In this document: in pieces, positions 1-7,516 of the stretch
Layout of the letters: each line of letters begins with the position of its first letter
How positions within the stretch are numbered: position 1 is the stretch's first letter
From: a virus
IMG/VR virus record: IMGVR_UViG_3300042343_000286
Span: 1-31,964 of that record
Length of the DNA: 31,964 bases
Reading direction: 5' to 3' (one strand)
Position numbers and translations under genes: made by a program
The notes under the pieces: model-generated
Databases searched by the model: none
What the model saw: only the letters and a program-made list of their open reading frames with translations
What the model was told of the DNA's origin: nothing

Positions 1-262
1 CACTGAGCATAGTAGTATTACGCATTTGTAAATAACCACGAATGTTCATTTTACTTGCCGCATGTACAGTAGTATCTTTTTCTTTTTTAGCAGCGCCTGT
101 TTCTCCACTGTGTCCTTTGTTTAATAATGCGCCTTCTTCTTCTGTAAGTACACCTTTCATAACTAGTGCGTTAACAATGTCAGTGGTGCTGTCTGCGTAT
201 GCCGGTGCAGCAATTAATGTTAGTGCTACAAATAACCCTGTGAAAATATTTTTTAATGTCAT
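1..262 (-). CDS. Phosphate-selective porin (OprO/OprP-type), N-terminal fragment
   Basis: The 5' end of a gene that runs off the left edge; about 87 codons are present. It begins with a signal peptide (hydrophobic stretch ending AYA, cleavage before DS). A segment follows that is typical of the porin O/P family of betaproteobacteria: IVNALVMKGVLTEEEGALL, a Lys/Glu-rich spacer, then the first beta strand (NIRGYLQMRNTTML). Such porins form anion- or phosphate-selective channels in the outer membrane. The ATG lies 9 bases after the pstS stop with an AAGGAAA ribosome site, so it is the second gene of a pstS-porin operon. The partner PstS supports phosphate as substrate. Only the N-terminus is visible, so family membership is likely but selectivity is inferred. 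Confidence 0.68.
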   Translation of the reverse strand, partial: MTLKNIFTGLFVALTLIAAPAYADSTTDIVNALVMKGVLTEEEGALLNKGHSGETGAAKKEKDTTVHAASKMNIRGYLQMRNTTMLS

Positions 263-271
263 AATGTTTCC

Positions 272-1273
272 TTATTTGATTCGTTTAATTAAGTCTTTAA
301 TTTTAATGCCTACTTCTGGAGTACCGTTAAATCCTGTACCTGGTTTTAGTGCTTTGAAATGTTCTGTTACTGCCGCATAGTCATCATTTGGTAGCGGAAC
401 ATACTGTACTTCTTTTACTAACTTGGGCGCATTTTCTAAATAGAAATTTACAAATGCTTTTACTTCTGGTCTGAACGCAGCCGCTGTTGCGTTTACATAG
501 ATAAACAATGGACGACTTAATGGTTGATATGTACCGTTCATAACTGTTTCCGGACTTGGTATTACCGGTGTTGCTGTTCCTTTAGCGATAATAGGAATAG
601 CACGTAATTTGTCTTGGTTAGATTCGTAATAAGCATAACCAAAGTAACCCAAACTACCCGGATTGCCTGCTACCCCTGTTACTAGAACATTGTCATCTTC
701 ACTTGGGGTATAGTCACTGCGACTTGATTTAGCTTTACCGTTGACCGCTTCAGTGAAGTAGTCGAATGTACCAGAAGCCGTACCTGGGCCGTATAAAGCT
801 AAGGCTTTGTCTGGGTAAGCTGAATTAACTTGTTTCCAGTTTTTAACTGAGCTGCCCGGTGCCCAAATTTTGTTTAGTTCTGCTACTGTTAAACTTTTCA
901 CCCAGTCATTTTTACTGTTTACTACTACAGTAAGCGCATCGTAGGCAATTGGTAATTCAATGTACTGTACACCTGCTTCTTTACAAGCATCCATTTCTTT
1001 TTGTGAAATAGGACGGCTAGCATCACTGATGTCAGTTTCGCCACGGCAGAATTTTTTGAAACCGCCACCTGTGCCACTTTCACCTACAGTTACTTTGACA
1101 CCTGTTTTCTTTTGGAATTCTTCTGCTACTGCTTCTGATATTGGATAGACAGTTGAACTGCCATCTATTTTGATCATTTTGTCTGCGGCTTGAACTTGTT
1201 TTAATCCGGCCATTGTTACAGCAAATGCTATTACTACATAATACATTATTGATTTAACCTGTTGTATGGTCAT
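272..1273 (-). CDS. pstS: Periplasmic phosphate-binding protein PstS
   Basis: A 333-residue substrate-binding protein of the high-affinity phosphate ABC importer, acting in the periplasm. It has an N-terminal hydrophobic signal sequence (about residues 1-29, ending VQA). PstS phosphate-site motifs follow: GSSTVYP (38-44), GESGTGGGF (64-72), DISDASRPI (81-89) and GTASGTF in the second lobe. Two cysteines (about 76 and 97) are placed as in other PstS proteins that form a disulfide. No pstC, pstA or pstB is present here, so the protein must work with the host transporter. pstS is a well-known auxiliary gene of marine T4-like cyanophages. It is first in an operon with a phosphate-type porin and sits behind a Pho-box-like site. 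The ribosome site AAGGGG precedes the ATG. Confidence 0.93.
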   Translation of the reverse strand: MTIQQVKSIMYYVVIAFAVTMAGLKQVQAADKMIKIDGSSTVYPISEAVAEEFQKKTGVKVTVGESGTGGGFKKFCRGETDISDASRPISQKEMDACKEAGVQYIELPIAYDALTVVVNSKNDWVKSLTVAELNKIWAPGSSVKNWKQVNSAYPDKALALYGPGTASGTFDYFTEAVNGKAKSSRSDYTPSEDDNVLVTGVAGNPGSLGYFGYAYYESNQDKLRAIPIIAKGTATPVIPSPETVMNGTYQPLSRPLFIYVNATAAAFRPEVKAFVNFYLENAPKLVKEVQYVPLPNDDYAAVTEHFKALKPGTGFNGTPEVGIKIKDLIKRIK

Positions 1274-1311
1274 TAATATTCCCCTTATATGTATTATTTA
1301 AACACACAAAG

Positions 1312-1329
1312 ATTACAGTAATGTTACAA
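1312..1329 (-). promoter_or_regulatory. Probable Pho box in front of pstS
   Basis: On the minus strand the site reads TTGTAAC-ATTA-CTGTAAT: two 7-base direct repeats with an 11-base period. This matches the PhoB box layout (CTGTCAT, 4-base AT spacer, CTGTCAT). About 10 bases downstream is an AT-rich -10-like stretch (TTTAAATA, 1295-1302), the spacing expected when PhoB replaces a -35 element. The location, 40-55 bases before pstS, fits. Regulation by the host PhoB is inferred. Confidence 0.65.
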
Positions 1330-1357
1330 ATAGATTAAATTTTTAATACACTTAATC

Positions 1358-1389
1358 AAAAAAAAAAGCCCGCCGAAGCGAGCTTTTTT
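1358..1389 (-). terminator. Rho-independent terminator after the general porin gene
   Basis: The stem AAAAAAGC/GCTTTTTT continues as CGC/GCG around a CGAA tetraloop with one mismatch. On the minus strand it is followed by a run of T, 25 bases after the porin stop codon. The flanking A and T runs mean it could work in both directions. Confidence 0.85.
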
Positions 1390-1413
1390 AATTATTAAAC
1401 TAAGAAGTTAATC

Positions 1414-2622
1414 TTAGAAGAATAAGATAGCACCTGCTGATACCGAACGTGATTTACCTTCTGCACCGTTTTGTGCTTCTGATTTAACGTCTGAGTATTC
1501 AGCTACTAAGTTTACGTGTTTTGTAAGTGGGTGATAAGCACCAACAGTCCACATTTCGTTTTTCGAAACTAAAGCTGTAGCTGTTTCGCTACTGTTACGA
1601 TCTAATTTACTTTGACCATAACTTACACCAAGTTTAGTTGCTGTAGGCAATGTGTATGTACCTTGCACGTAACCGCCGTTTGAATCACGACGTTTACCTG
1701 TAGCATCAAAGCCGTCTAGCAATTGAATTGTACGACCAATACCTTTACCATCATAGTAGTAAGCAGTCAAGCCATACGGACCAGCAGCTAAGTTTGTACC
1801 AACGTCCCAAGCATAAGCGCGATCATCTGCACTAGCACCAGTTACGCCTTCAACTTTTTGTGTGATAGCTGATGACCAAACTTTGGCAGCGATAGGGCCT
1901 TCTAATGAGTATGATACTTTACCTTCAAATGCTGGCTGAGCACCGCCACGTCCTGTTGAAGTGGCTGAAGCGTTAGTTACTGCGCTAGTAGCATTTAAGT
2001 CAGCTGATTGAGCATTCCATGCTTGCGTTACGCCAGCTGTGAAGCTAAAGCCATTGAAGTTTGGTGACGTGTAAGCAATTTGTGATTTCCAGTCAGCGTA
2101 CATATAGCCTGTACCAATACGACCTAGTGTAGTTGTATTACCTGCTAAGGCACCAGCACCTGCACCAACGCCTAATAATGTCATGTCGTTTAAGATAGCA
2201 TCGCTAGCAAAAATACCTAAGTCTTTACCTAGTTTTACACTGCCCCATGATTTGTCACCGATGGTTAAGAATGCTTGACGATTTTCTTGATTAGCGCCTT
2301 GATCGCCGCCCTGTGTTGTAGAAGCACCAGGATTGATAGCGATCGTAAAACCAATGTCTAGATCATTTTGACGTGATTTACCGGAAATTGATAATACGTT
2401 TGGTAATAAACCAGTTGTAATATTTGATTCGTTACGTTGACCATTGGCATTAGGACCGCCAAGGCCACCAACCACTGCACTGCCTGTGCCACGTGTGTTT
2501 GTGTAGTAAGCGTTAACTACGCCACCGATGTCTAGAGTCCAATCACCTGCTGGAATTACGATGCCAGCGTGGGCAGTTGAATACATACTTGCTAATAATG
2601 TTGCTAATAATAATTTCTTCAT
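1414..2622 (-). CDS. Outer-membrane general porin (Gram-negative porin family)
   Basis: A 402-residue trimeric-porin-type protein. It has a 19-residue signal peptide (ends AHA), then a first beta strand (GDWTLDIGGVVNAYYTN), a loop-3-like acidic and glycine-rich segment, alternating amphipathic strands, and the C-terminal phenylalanine (AILFF) needed for outer-membrane insertion. The pattern resembles betaproteobacterial porins. It is a complete gene with a good AAGGAG ribosome site, its own promoter and its own terminator. Porins are rarely carried by phages. Possible roles are nutrient entry during infection, replacing a host porin, or masking the receptor against superinfection; none is shown by the sequence. 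Origin by transfer from a host is likely. A chimeric assembly is made less likely by the T4-late-type promoter in front and the common strand. Confidence 0.9.
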   Translation of the reverse strand: MKKLLLATLLASMYSTAHAGIVIPAGDWTLDIGGVVNAYYTNTRGTGSAVVGGLGGPNANGQRNESNITTGLLPNVLSISGKSRQNDLDIGFTIAINPGASTTQGGDQGANQENRQAFLTIGDKSWGSVKLGKDLGIFASDAILNDMTLLGVGAGAGALAGNTTTLGRIGTGYMYADWKSQIAYTSPNFNGFSFTAGVTQAWNAQSADLNATSAVTNASATSTGRGGAQPAFEGKVSYSLEGPIAAKVWSSAITQKVEGVTGASADDRAYAWDVGTNLAAGPYGLTAYYYDGKGIGRTIQLLDGFDATGKRRDSNGGYVQGTYTLPTATKLGVSYGQSKLDRNSSETATALVSKNEMWTVGAYHPLTKHVNLVAEYSDVKSEAQNGAEGKSRSVSAGAILFF

Positions 2623-2647
2623 TACTTTACTTCTCCTTAAATTGGAT

Positions 2648-2666
2648 TAACACAGTTGTAGTGTTA
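2648..2666 (-). other. Inverted repeat in the porin leader
   Basis: TAACAC and GTGTTA are separated by 7 bases, lying between the promoter and the porin ribosome site. It could be an operator or an mRNA stem. There is no direct evidence of function. Confidence 0.3.
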
Positions 2667-2674
2667 TACTACTC

Positions 2675-2703
2675 AGTGTAATTTATTTATAACAAGAAGT
2701 CAA
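2675..2703 (-). promoter_or_regulatory. Promoter of the general porin: sigma-70-like, overlapping a TATAAATA late octamer
   Basis: The minus strand has TTGACT, 17 bases, TACACT, a good sigma-70-type pair with ideal spacing. Inside the spacer lies TATAAATA (2684-2691), a perfect match to the T4 late promoter octamer. The gene may therefore be read both by unmodified host polymerase and by the phage-modified late polymerase. The start codon is about 53 bases downstream of the -10. Confidence 0.6.
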
Positions 2704-2704
2704 G

Positions 2705-2730
2705 AAAATGTTGCCTTTTGACAACATTTT
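2705..2730 (-). repeat. Perfect 9-base inverted repeat upstream of the porin promoter
   Basis: AAAATGTTG, an 8-base loop and CAACATTTT. On the minus strand it is followed by TTCTTG, so it could be a second terminator for the upstream operon. Its position directly upstream of the -35 also suits an operator. Confidence 0.4.
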
Positions 2731-2744
2731 TGGTAAAATTGATA

Positions 2745-2768
2745 AGAAAGTGTGGCAGAAATGCCACA
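2745..2768 (-). terminator. Probable terminator after the SAH hydrolase gene
   Basis: The stem TGTGGCA/TGCCACA closes on a GAAA-type tetraloop 8 bases after the stop codon. On the minus strand it is followed by CTTTCTT, a weak T run. It closes the five-gene metabolic operon. Confidence 0.6.
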
Positions 2769-2775
2769 CATTTGC

Positions 2776-4062
2776 TTAGTAACGATAAGTATCTGACTTA
2801 TATGGGCCTTCAACTCTAACACCAATATACTTGGCTTGATCAGCTGACAACTCTGTTAGTTGCGCACCAATCTGTGCCAGGTGTAACTTGGCTACTTTTT
2901 CATCTAGATGTTTTGGCAACAAATGAATACTACCTGTATTGTAATCTTCCCAATTTTGGAACATTTCAATTTGTGCTAACACTTGATTAGTAAAACTGTT
3001 TGACATAACAAAACTAGGATGTCCTGTGCCGCACCCTAAGTTTACTAGACGACCTTTGGCTAAAATAATAAGTTTATTACCGCTAGGCATGGTAACGTGA
3101 TCAACTTGTGGTTTAATTTCATCCCACTCGTAGTTAGCTAAACTAGCAATGTCAATCTCACTGTCGAAATGTCCAATATTACACACAATAGCATTGTGCT
3201 TCATCGTATTCATATGGTCATGTGTGATAACATTGATATTACCTGTAGCTGTTACAAAAATGTCTGCTTTATCTGCGGCATAGTCCATAGTAACCACACG
3301 ATAGCCTTCCATGGCCGCTTGTAAGGCACAAATTGGATCTACTTCAGTTACCCAGACCTGCGCACTTAGAGCACGCAATGCGGCGGCACTACCTTTACCC
3401 ACATCACCAAAACCTGCTACTACTGTTACTTTACCAGCAATCATCACGTCAGTGGCACGTTTGATTCCGTCCACTAAACTTTCACGGCAACCATATAGAT
3501 TATCAAACTTAGTTTTAGTTACGCTATCGTTTACATTAATAGCACGTAAGTGGAATTCTCCATTGGCGATCGCTTCATTGATTTTATGAATGCCAGTGGT
3601 TGTTTCTTCAGTAACACCACGGATTTCATTTATCAAATCTGGACGGTTATGGTGCACCCAATATGTTAGATCATGCCCGTCATCTAGCAGCATGTTGGGA
3701 CGCCAATTATCAGGGCCACTAAGTGTTTTCTCAATACACCACCAGTATTCTTCTTCTGTTTCGCCCTTCCACGCAAACACAGGAATGCCCAAGTCTGCTA
3801 ACGCGGCCGCGGCGTGGTCTTGTGTACTAAAAATGTTACAGCTAGACCAGCGCACTTCTGCGCCCAAGGCAACTAGTGTCTGCACTAATACCGCAGTTTG
3901 AATAGTCATATGTAGACTACCTGCAATACGAGCGCCTTTGAGTGGTTGTGTTAGTTTGTACTCTTCTCTGACTGCAATTAATCCGGGCATTTCCGTTTCT
4001 GCAATGGCTATTTCTTTGTGCCCCCAGGCTGCTAGACTGATATCTTTTACTTTGAAATCCAT
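2776..4062 (-). CDS. ahcY: S-adenosylhomocysteine hydrolase
   Basis: A 428-residue cytosolic NAD-dependent enzyme that splits S-adenosylhomocysteine (SAH) into adenosine and homocysteine, relieving product inhibition of methyltransferases. It is complete. Visible family features are the substrate-domain segment [11 protein letters not shown] (49-59), the Rossmann NAD site [12 protein letters not shown] (about 215-226), [10 protein letters not shown] and the C-terminal KSDTYRY. The usual bacterial DDGGD segment reads DDGHD here. It is the last gene of an operon with a 2-oxoglutarate dioxygenase, desaturase, B12-type radical SAM protein and quinone reductase, 33 bases after the last of these. 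A nearby SAM-methyltransferase gene (8755-9450) and the radical SAM enzyme are plausible SAH sources. SAH hydrolase genes are unusual in phages. Function is confident; the reason for carriage is inferred. Confidence 0.95.
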   Translation of the reverse strand: MDFKVKDISLAAWGHKEIAIAETEMPGLIAVREEYKLTQPLKGARIAGSLHMTIQTAVLVQTLVALGAEVRWSSCNIFSTQDHAAAALADLGIPVFAWKGETEEEYWWCIEKTLSGPDNWRPNMLLDDGHDLTYWVHHNRPDLINEIRGVTEETTTGIHKINEAIANGEFHLRAINVNDSVTKTKFDNLYGCRESLVDGIKRATDVMIAGKVTVVAGFGDVGKGSAAALRALSAQVWVTEVDPICALQAAMEGYRVVTMDYAADKADIFVTATGNINVITHDHMNTMKHNAIVCNIGHFDSEIDIASLANYEWDEIKPQVDHVTMPSGNKLIILAKGRLVNLGCGTGHPSFVMSNSFTNQVLAQIEMFQNWEDYNTGSIHLLPKHLDEKVAKLHLAQIGAQLTELSADQAKYIGVRVEGPYKSDTYRY

Positions 4063-4095
4063 GTTTTATCCTATAATTAATATAATATATACTTA

Positions 4096-4782
4096 TTAAA
4101 CTACCTGTTCTAGTAAATGTTTTTCTAAATTATCTATTAGATAGTTTGAATTTTTTTCTTTTTTTGCATTTAATACTGTATGGGCACCGACTGACCAGGT
4201 GAAATATGGGTTCATAAATTCGTACCCAACTAACCCAAATTGCACTTTCATATGTCGGGTTAAATTCTCTTCGTTATCAAAGTAACTTTCCATAAATTCT
4301 CGACTACCGCCCGTGGTCATTGACATCATTACCCGACGGCCTGTTAAAAATTTATTATGCTCTTGCTTGCCGCCTTTGGTTTCTACGTTGTTTAATGTAA
4401 ATAATGCATCGTACGCAAATACATTTTCAATGTATGCTTTAAGCAACGATGGGTACGTCCACCACCACAAGGGGCACTGTATATAAAGTAAGTCTGCCTC
4501 TTTTAATTTTTCTATTTCTTGCAGTGCAAACTTAGGCAATAATCCGGCTTTATTTGCTAGTAACCATTTGTCAGTAAAACTGCGTATCTTGCTAGTAATA
4601 CCCGGTAAACAAAAGTCACGTTTAAAATTATTCTCCAATCCTCTTGGATCAAAATTTGACCTATACAAGTCTAGTATATTAACTTCGTGCCCGTTGGATT
4701 TAAAACAGCCAACTGCACGTTCAAATAGTGCATGATTTAGGCTTGTTTTTGCTGGGTGCACCAGCATGGCATAAATTTTCAT
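4096..4782 (-). CDS. Flavodoxin-2-family NAD(P)H:quinone oxidoreductase-like protein
   Basis: A 228-residue protein of the flavodoxin-like fold (NQO1/MdaB/KefF group), which uses FAD or FMN and NAD(P)H. The first strand is MKIYAMLVHPAKTSLNHALF, the typical start where HP...SLNHAL binds the flavin phosphate. Next come DILDLYRSNFDP, QCPLWWWTYPSLLKAYIENVF (the PLWW-P-LK motif) and a GG-containing loop (MSMTTGGSREF). The start codon overlaps the stop of the upstream radical SAM gene (ATGA, 4779-4782), so translation is likely coupled. In context it could supply electrons to the desaturase, the dioxygenase or reactivation of the cobalamin of the radical SAM enzyme; that is inference. The family call is good, the substrate unknown. 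Confidence 0.82.
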   Translation of the reverse strand: MKIYAMLVHPAKTSLNHALFERAVGCFKSNGHEVNILDLYRSNFDPRGLENNFKRDFCLPGITSKIRSFTDKWLLANKAGLLPKFALQEIEKLKEADLLYIQCPLWWWTYPSLLKAYIENVFAYDALFTLNNVETKGGKQEHNKFLTGRRVMMSMTTGGSREFMESYFDNEENLTRHMKVQFGLVGYEFMNPYFTWSVGAHTVLNAKKEKNSNYLIDNLEKHLLEQVV

Positions 4783-6665
4783 TTTACAAATACCCCTAAT
4801 AGTTGTTTTTTACCTCGCATGATATTTCCTGTATCTAAAAATAATTTATACATTGATATCACCGAATTTATATTATATCTTTTAGTTTTTTTAAAACTTA
4901 TCTTATTCATCCCTTGCCATAGTGTTTTTCCTATGTTATTTTTATTAACATAAAGTTTTTGTTCACCAGTGATGATTTCATAAGGTATGTTGTATTTTTC
5001 CTTTATGTATTCTAAAATATCCGATCGAAATCTATTATCAAGAAATACCAAGGCAACAAAATAATATCCACCATAGATATTATTATTGTCAATATCAAAC
5101 GTACAGTCTAATTTAGGATCATTAAGAATTTCCTGCCATCTGTTGTATATCGTTTGATAGTAGTTGCTAGATTTGAAGAAATTATTAAAAATATCTCGTA
5201 TAATCACGCCGTGACGACGGCCCGCATGCTTCTGTCTTATCCAATCTAATGTATTACTAAAATAGCCGCCTTGCACAAATAGATTATATAGACTAGTAGA
5301 CAACAACATTTCTAAATATTCGTCGGTGGTATAAGTATCACAGCCCACAACTATCTCATGTTGTGCATGAGTCTCCGGATAACTCCACCCGTTGGTCTTG
5401 GCTACTGTTTTTATACCCCATGTTTTCCTATATTCTATTCCATAACTAGGGGCTTCGGGCAGCAAGATCCATTCAAACCACTGGACAGATAATCTATAAT
5501 TGCCAAATACATCTAGCTCATGATAGAATTTATCTAAGGTCATGCCAGGTAATCCCATAATGATTTCTACATACAAAGGTAATTTAGTATTTTTAGCAAT
5601 AGGTTCAAATACAGATAATTGCTTTTCAAAGGGAATATTTTTTCGATCGATATTTTTTAATATATCGTTGTCTAACGTCTGCAGACTTAGTTTGATTTCT
5701 TTATTGTGGCTAAGATTATTATGTATGTCTGTTTCTAATATCGATTTAATAGCATCAAGTCTATTTTCAGTTTTAGCAAATCCACCATAGCCCATCCTAA
5801 ACGTAGCACGTGATTCTTTTTTGCGTTTAACAATATAGTTGATAATATCTATGTCTCGATCACCAAATATACCAAAATTAGCATCGGCTAGATATAGATA
5901 GGTAAGATCAAATGTAACCAATGCATCTATATCTTTTTTAACTGAGTCAGGGCTCTTTTGTATCACAGTTGTTCCAATGCCGCCACCCCAATCACAGTAT
6001 GTGCAGCCGTACGGGCAACCGCGGGTAGTTTCAACAATACTTAACAACATAGAGTCGTTGAAGTTGATTTTTTTAAACGTTTCAAATTCTTTAAGGGCCG
6101 ATTGCTGTGCCAAAAATGCACTGTAGTCATAGTGAAATTCTTTACGCTGACTTCGAGTCATAGACTGGTTGCTGGACAACATAGCTCTAGATTTACTTGG
6201 ATATCTGGTATCTGTTAATAATTTCCAATCAACAACACCGCTGTCATAATTGTCTAGTAGTTCTTTGAAAAATACTTCGCCGTAACAGTCCCCTAGGTGA
6301 CTAGCATCTAAATAAGGATGTTTCTTAAACCAATCAATATCATGCTTAAGATATTGATGCGGGCCGCCACTAACTACTAGGCATTTAGGAAATGTTTCTT
6401 TAACCCATGTGGCTATTTCATGTGCCAGGCCAAAATTCCACACATACAAACTAACAGCAAACACATCTGGTTTAGTGCGTAGTAGTTCGTGTTTAATTTT
6501 ATTAATATCAGTAGCATCATAGCAGTCAAGATAACACGGATGCCAGATCCATTCATCTTTATGTTTGCCATGCATCTCATAATAGGTTTTGGCACTGGCC
6601 CACAATGCTGGCAACCATATCTCACTGCTAAATCTAGGAAAGTTTGCTATGACAATGGTTTTCAT
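4779..6665 (-). CDS. B12-binding-domain radical SAM protein
   Basis: A 628-residue protein. Residues 1-140 form a Rossmann-like domain of the cobalamin-binding type (TIVIANFPRF, DVFAVSLYVWN, VSGGPHQYL), though the classic DxHxxG histidine motif is not evident. The radical SAM core follows, with the 4Fe-4S cluster motif CPYGCTYC (Cys 217, 221, 224) in ETTRGCPYGCTYCDWGGG. A long C-terminal region of unknown type completes it. Enzymes of this architecture methylate unactivated carbons or rearrange substrates. It overlaps both neighbours (6662-6665 and 4779-4782) in a four-gene translationally coupled string. A class B methylase would release SAH, which the downstream SAH hydrolase could remove. 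Substrate cannot be read from the sequence. Confidence 0.85.
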   Translation of the reverse strand: MKTIVIANFPRFSSEIWLPALWASAKTYYEMHGKHKDEWIWHPCYLDCYDATDINKIKHELLRTKPDVFAVSLYVWNFGLAHEIATWVKETFPKCLVVSGGPHQYLKHDIDWFKKHPYLDASHLGDCYGEVFFKELLDNYDSGVVDWKLLTDTRYPSKSRAMLSSNQSMTRSQRKEFHYDYSAFLAQQSALKEFETFKKINFNDSMLLSIVETTRGCPYGCTYCDWGGGIGTTVIQKSPDSVKKDIDALVTFDLTYLYLADANFGIFGDRDIDIINYIVKRKKESRATFRMGYGGFAKTENRLDAIKSILETDIHNNLSHNKEIKLSLQTLDNDILKNIDRKNIPFEKQLSVFEPIAKNTKLPLYVEIIMGLPGMTLDKFYHELDVFGNYRLSVQWFEWILLPEAPSYGIEYRKTWGIKTVAKTNGWSYPETHAQHEIVVGCDTYTTDEYLEMLLSTSLYNLFVQGGYFSNTLDWIRQKHAGRRHGVIIRDIFNNFFKSSNYYQTIYNRWQEILNDPKLDCTFDIDNNNIYGGYYFVALVFLDNRFRSDILEYIKEKYNIPYEIITGEQKLYVNKNNIGKTLWQGMNKISFKKTKRYNINSVISMYKLFLDTGNIMRGKKQLLGVFVK

Positions 6666-7516
6666 TTAGCCATTCCTAATTTTAGCAATTTAATTATATA
6701 ACCACCAAGATCTATTTCAAACCAACGATAACTATGGCTTTGTTGCTGTATCCAACGATGTGTGTGATGATTGTTGTGCAACAACGAACTAAAAAGGCCG
6801 CATCCTAACAAATAATGCGTTATCAATCTATTGTTGCTGTTATTGGGGACATCTTCATTTCTATACCCTAACAATTTACTGTGCCCTAAACTAGTAGTAA
6901 GGAACGTAATTATACTAATGATGATACGGCCCATAAACACAATTTTAAACAATACCACCGGCATTACTAACCATAACACAAGCCAATATAATAATGTTAA
7001 CGGTATTTTAAATTCTTCACAGAAAAACGTCCAGTTGTCTTCTAATATATCTTTATGTATAATAGATTGTCTTGTCACATAAGTGTCTCTATTAGAATAG
7101 TCTGTTAGAGTTTGATATAAAAACATAATAGGACTCAGACTACAAACCGTATACCAATGTAGAGGAAAGTACAAATTATCTCTGCCGGATTGATCTGTTT
7201 GACTGTGATGATTTCCGTGATTAATACAGATATTGGTTAACGGTCCGTTGGCATGATCAACTGTGATTAGGAATGTTAATATTTTGTAGGTTAAACTTTT
7301 TGTATTAATCTTAAATAAGTAGTGTGAACAAATAAGATGACCGAATAACTCATTGATTGTAACGGTATAAAATGTCGCAAGGACATACCAATACCATTCA
7401 GTATTAATATGTTTCAAAGTTACTGCTAGTTCGTTAACACCAGCGACCCAAGCCACTGATGTTAAGACAAACAGTATAACATTGCTAGGATTAAGCGTGA
7501 ACATACTTTTTAGCAA
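6662..7516 (-). CDS. Membrane fatty-acid desaturase-like di-iron enzyme
   Basis: A 284-residue integral membrane protein with several hydrophobic segments (about 12-28, 42-57, 78-88, 123-136, 172-212). It has the three histidine boxes of the membrane desaturase/hydroxylase superfamily: HLICSH (60-65, HX4H), HGNHH (100-104) and HNNHH (247-251). This is the layout of delta-9-type acyl desaturases, which put a double bond into acyl chains using O2 and an electron donor. Relatives in the same superfamily also make terminal alkenes or acetylenes, so the product is open. The ATG lies inside the end of the upstream dioxygenase gene (26-base overlap) and its stop overlaps the next start, so it belongs to the coupled operon. 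The host inner membrane is the expected location. Confidence 0.87.
   Translation of the reverse strand: MLKSMFTLNPSNVILFVLTSVAWVAGVNELAVTLKHINTEWYWYVLATFYTVTINELFGHLICSHYLFKINTKSLTYKILTFLITVDHANGPLTNICINHGNHHSQTDQSGRDNLYFPLHWYTVCSLSPIMFLYQTLTDYSNRDTYVTRQSIIHKDILEDNWTFFCEEFKIPLTLLYWLVLWLVMPVVLFKIVFMGRIIISIITFLTTSLGHSKLLGYRNEDVPNNSNNRLITHYLLGCGLFSSLLHNNHHTHRWIQQQSHSYRWFEIDLGGYIIKLLKLGMAK

Noticed and set aside
42-380. A 112-residue plus-strand frame at the left edge
   Set aside because: It spans the junction of the porin fragment and pstS on the opposite strand; the minus-strand reading has a signal peptide and a porin pattern, the plus-strand one does not.
1-4062. Host chromosome or chimeric contig at the left end
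   Set aside because: pstS, porins and SAH hydrolase are bacterial in kind, but they share strand, spacing and late-type octamers with the phage genes, and SAH hydrolase is within a coupled run starting at a phage-type promoter. Not fully excluded without read data.
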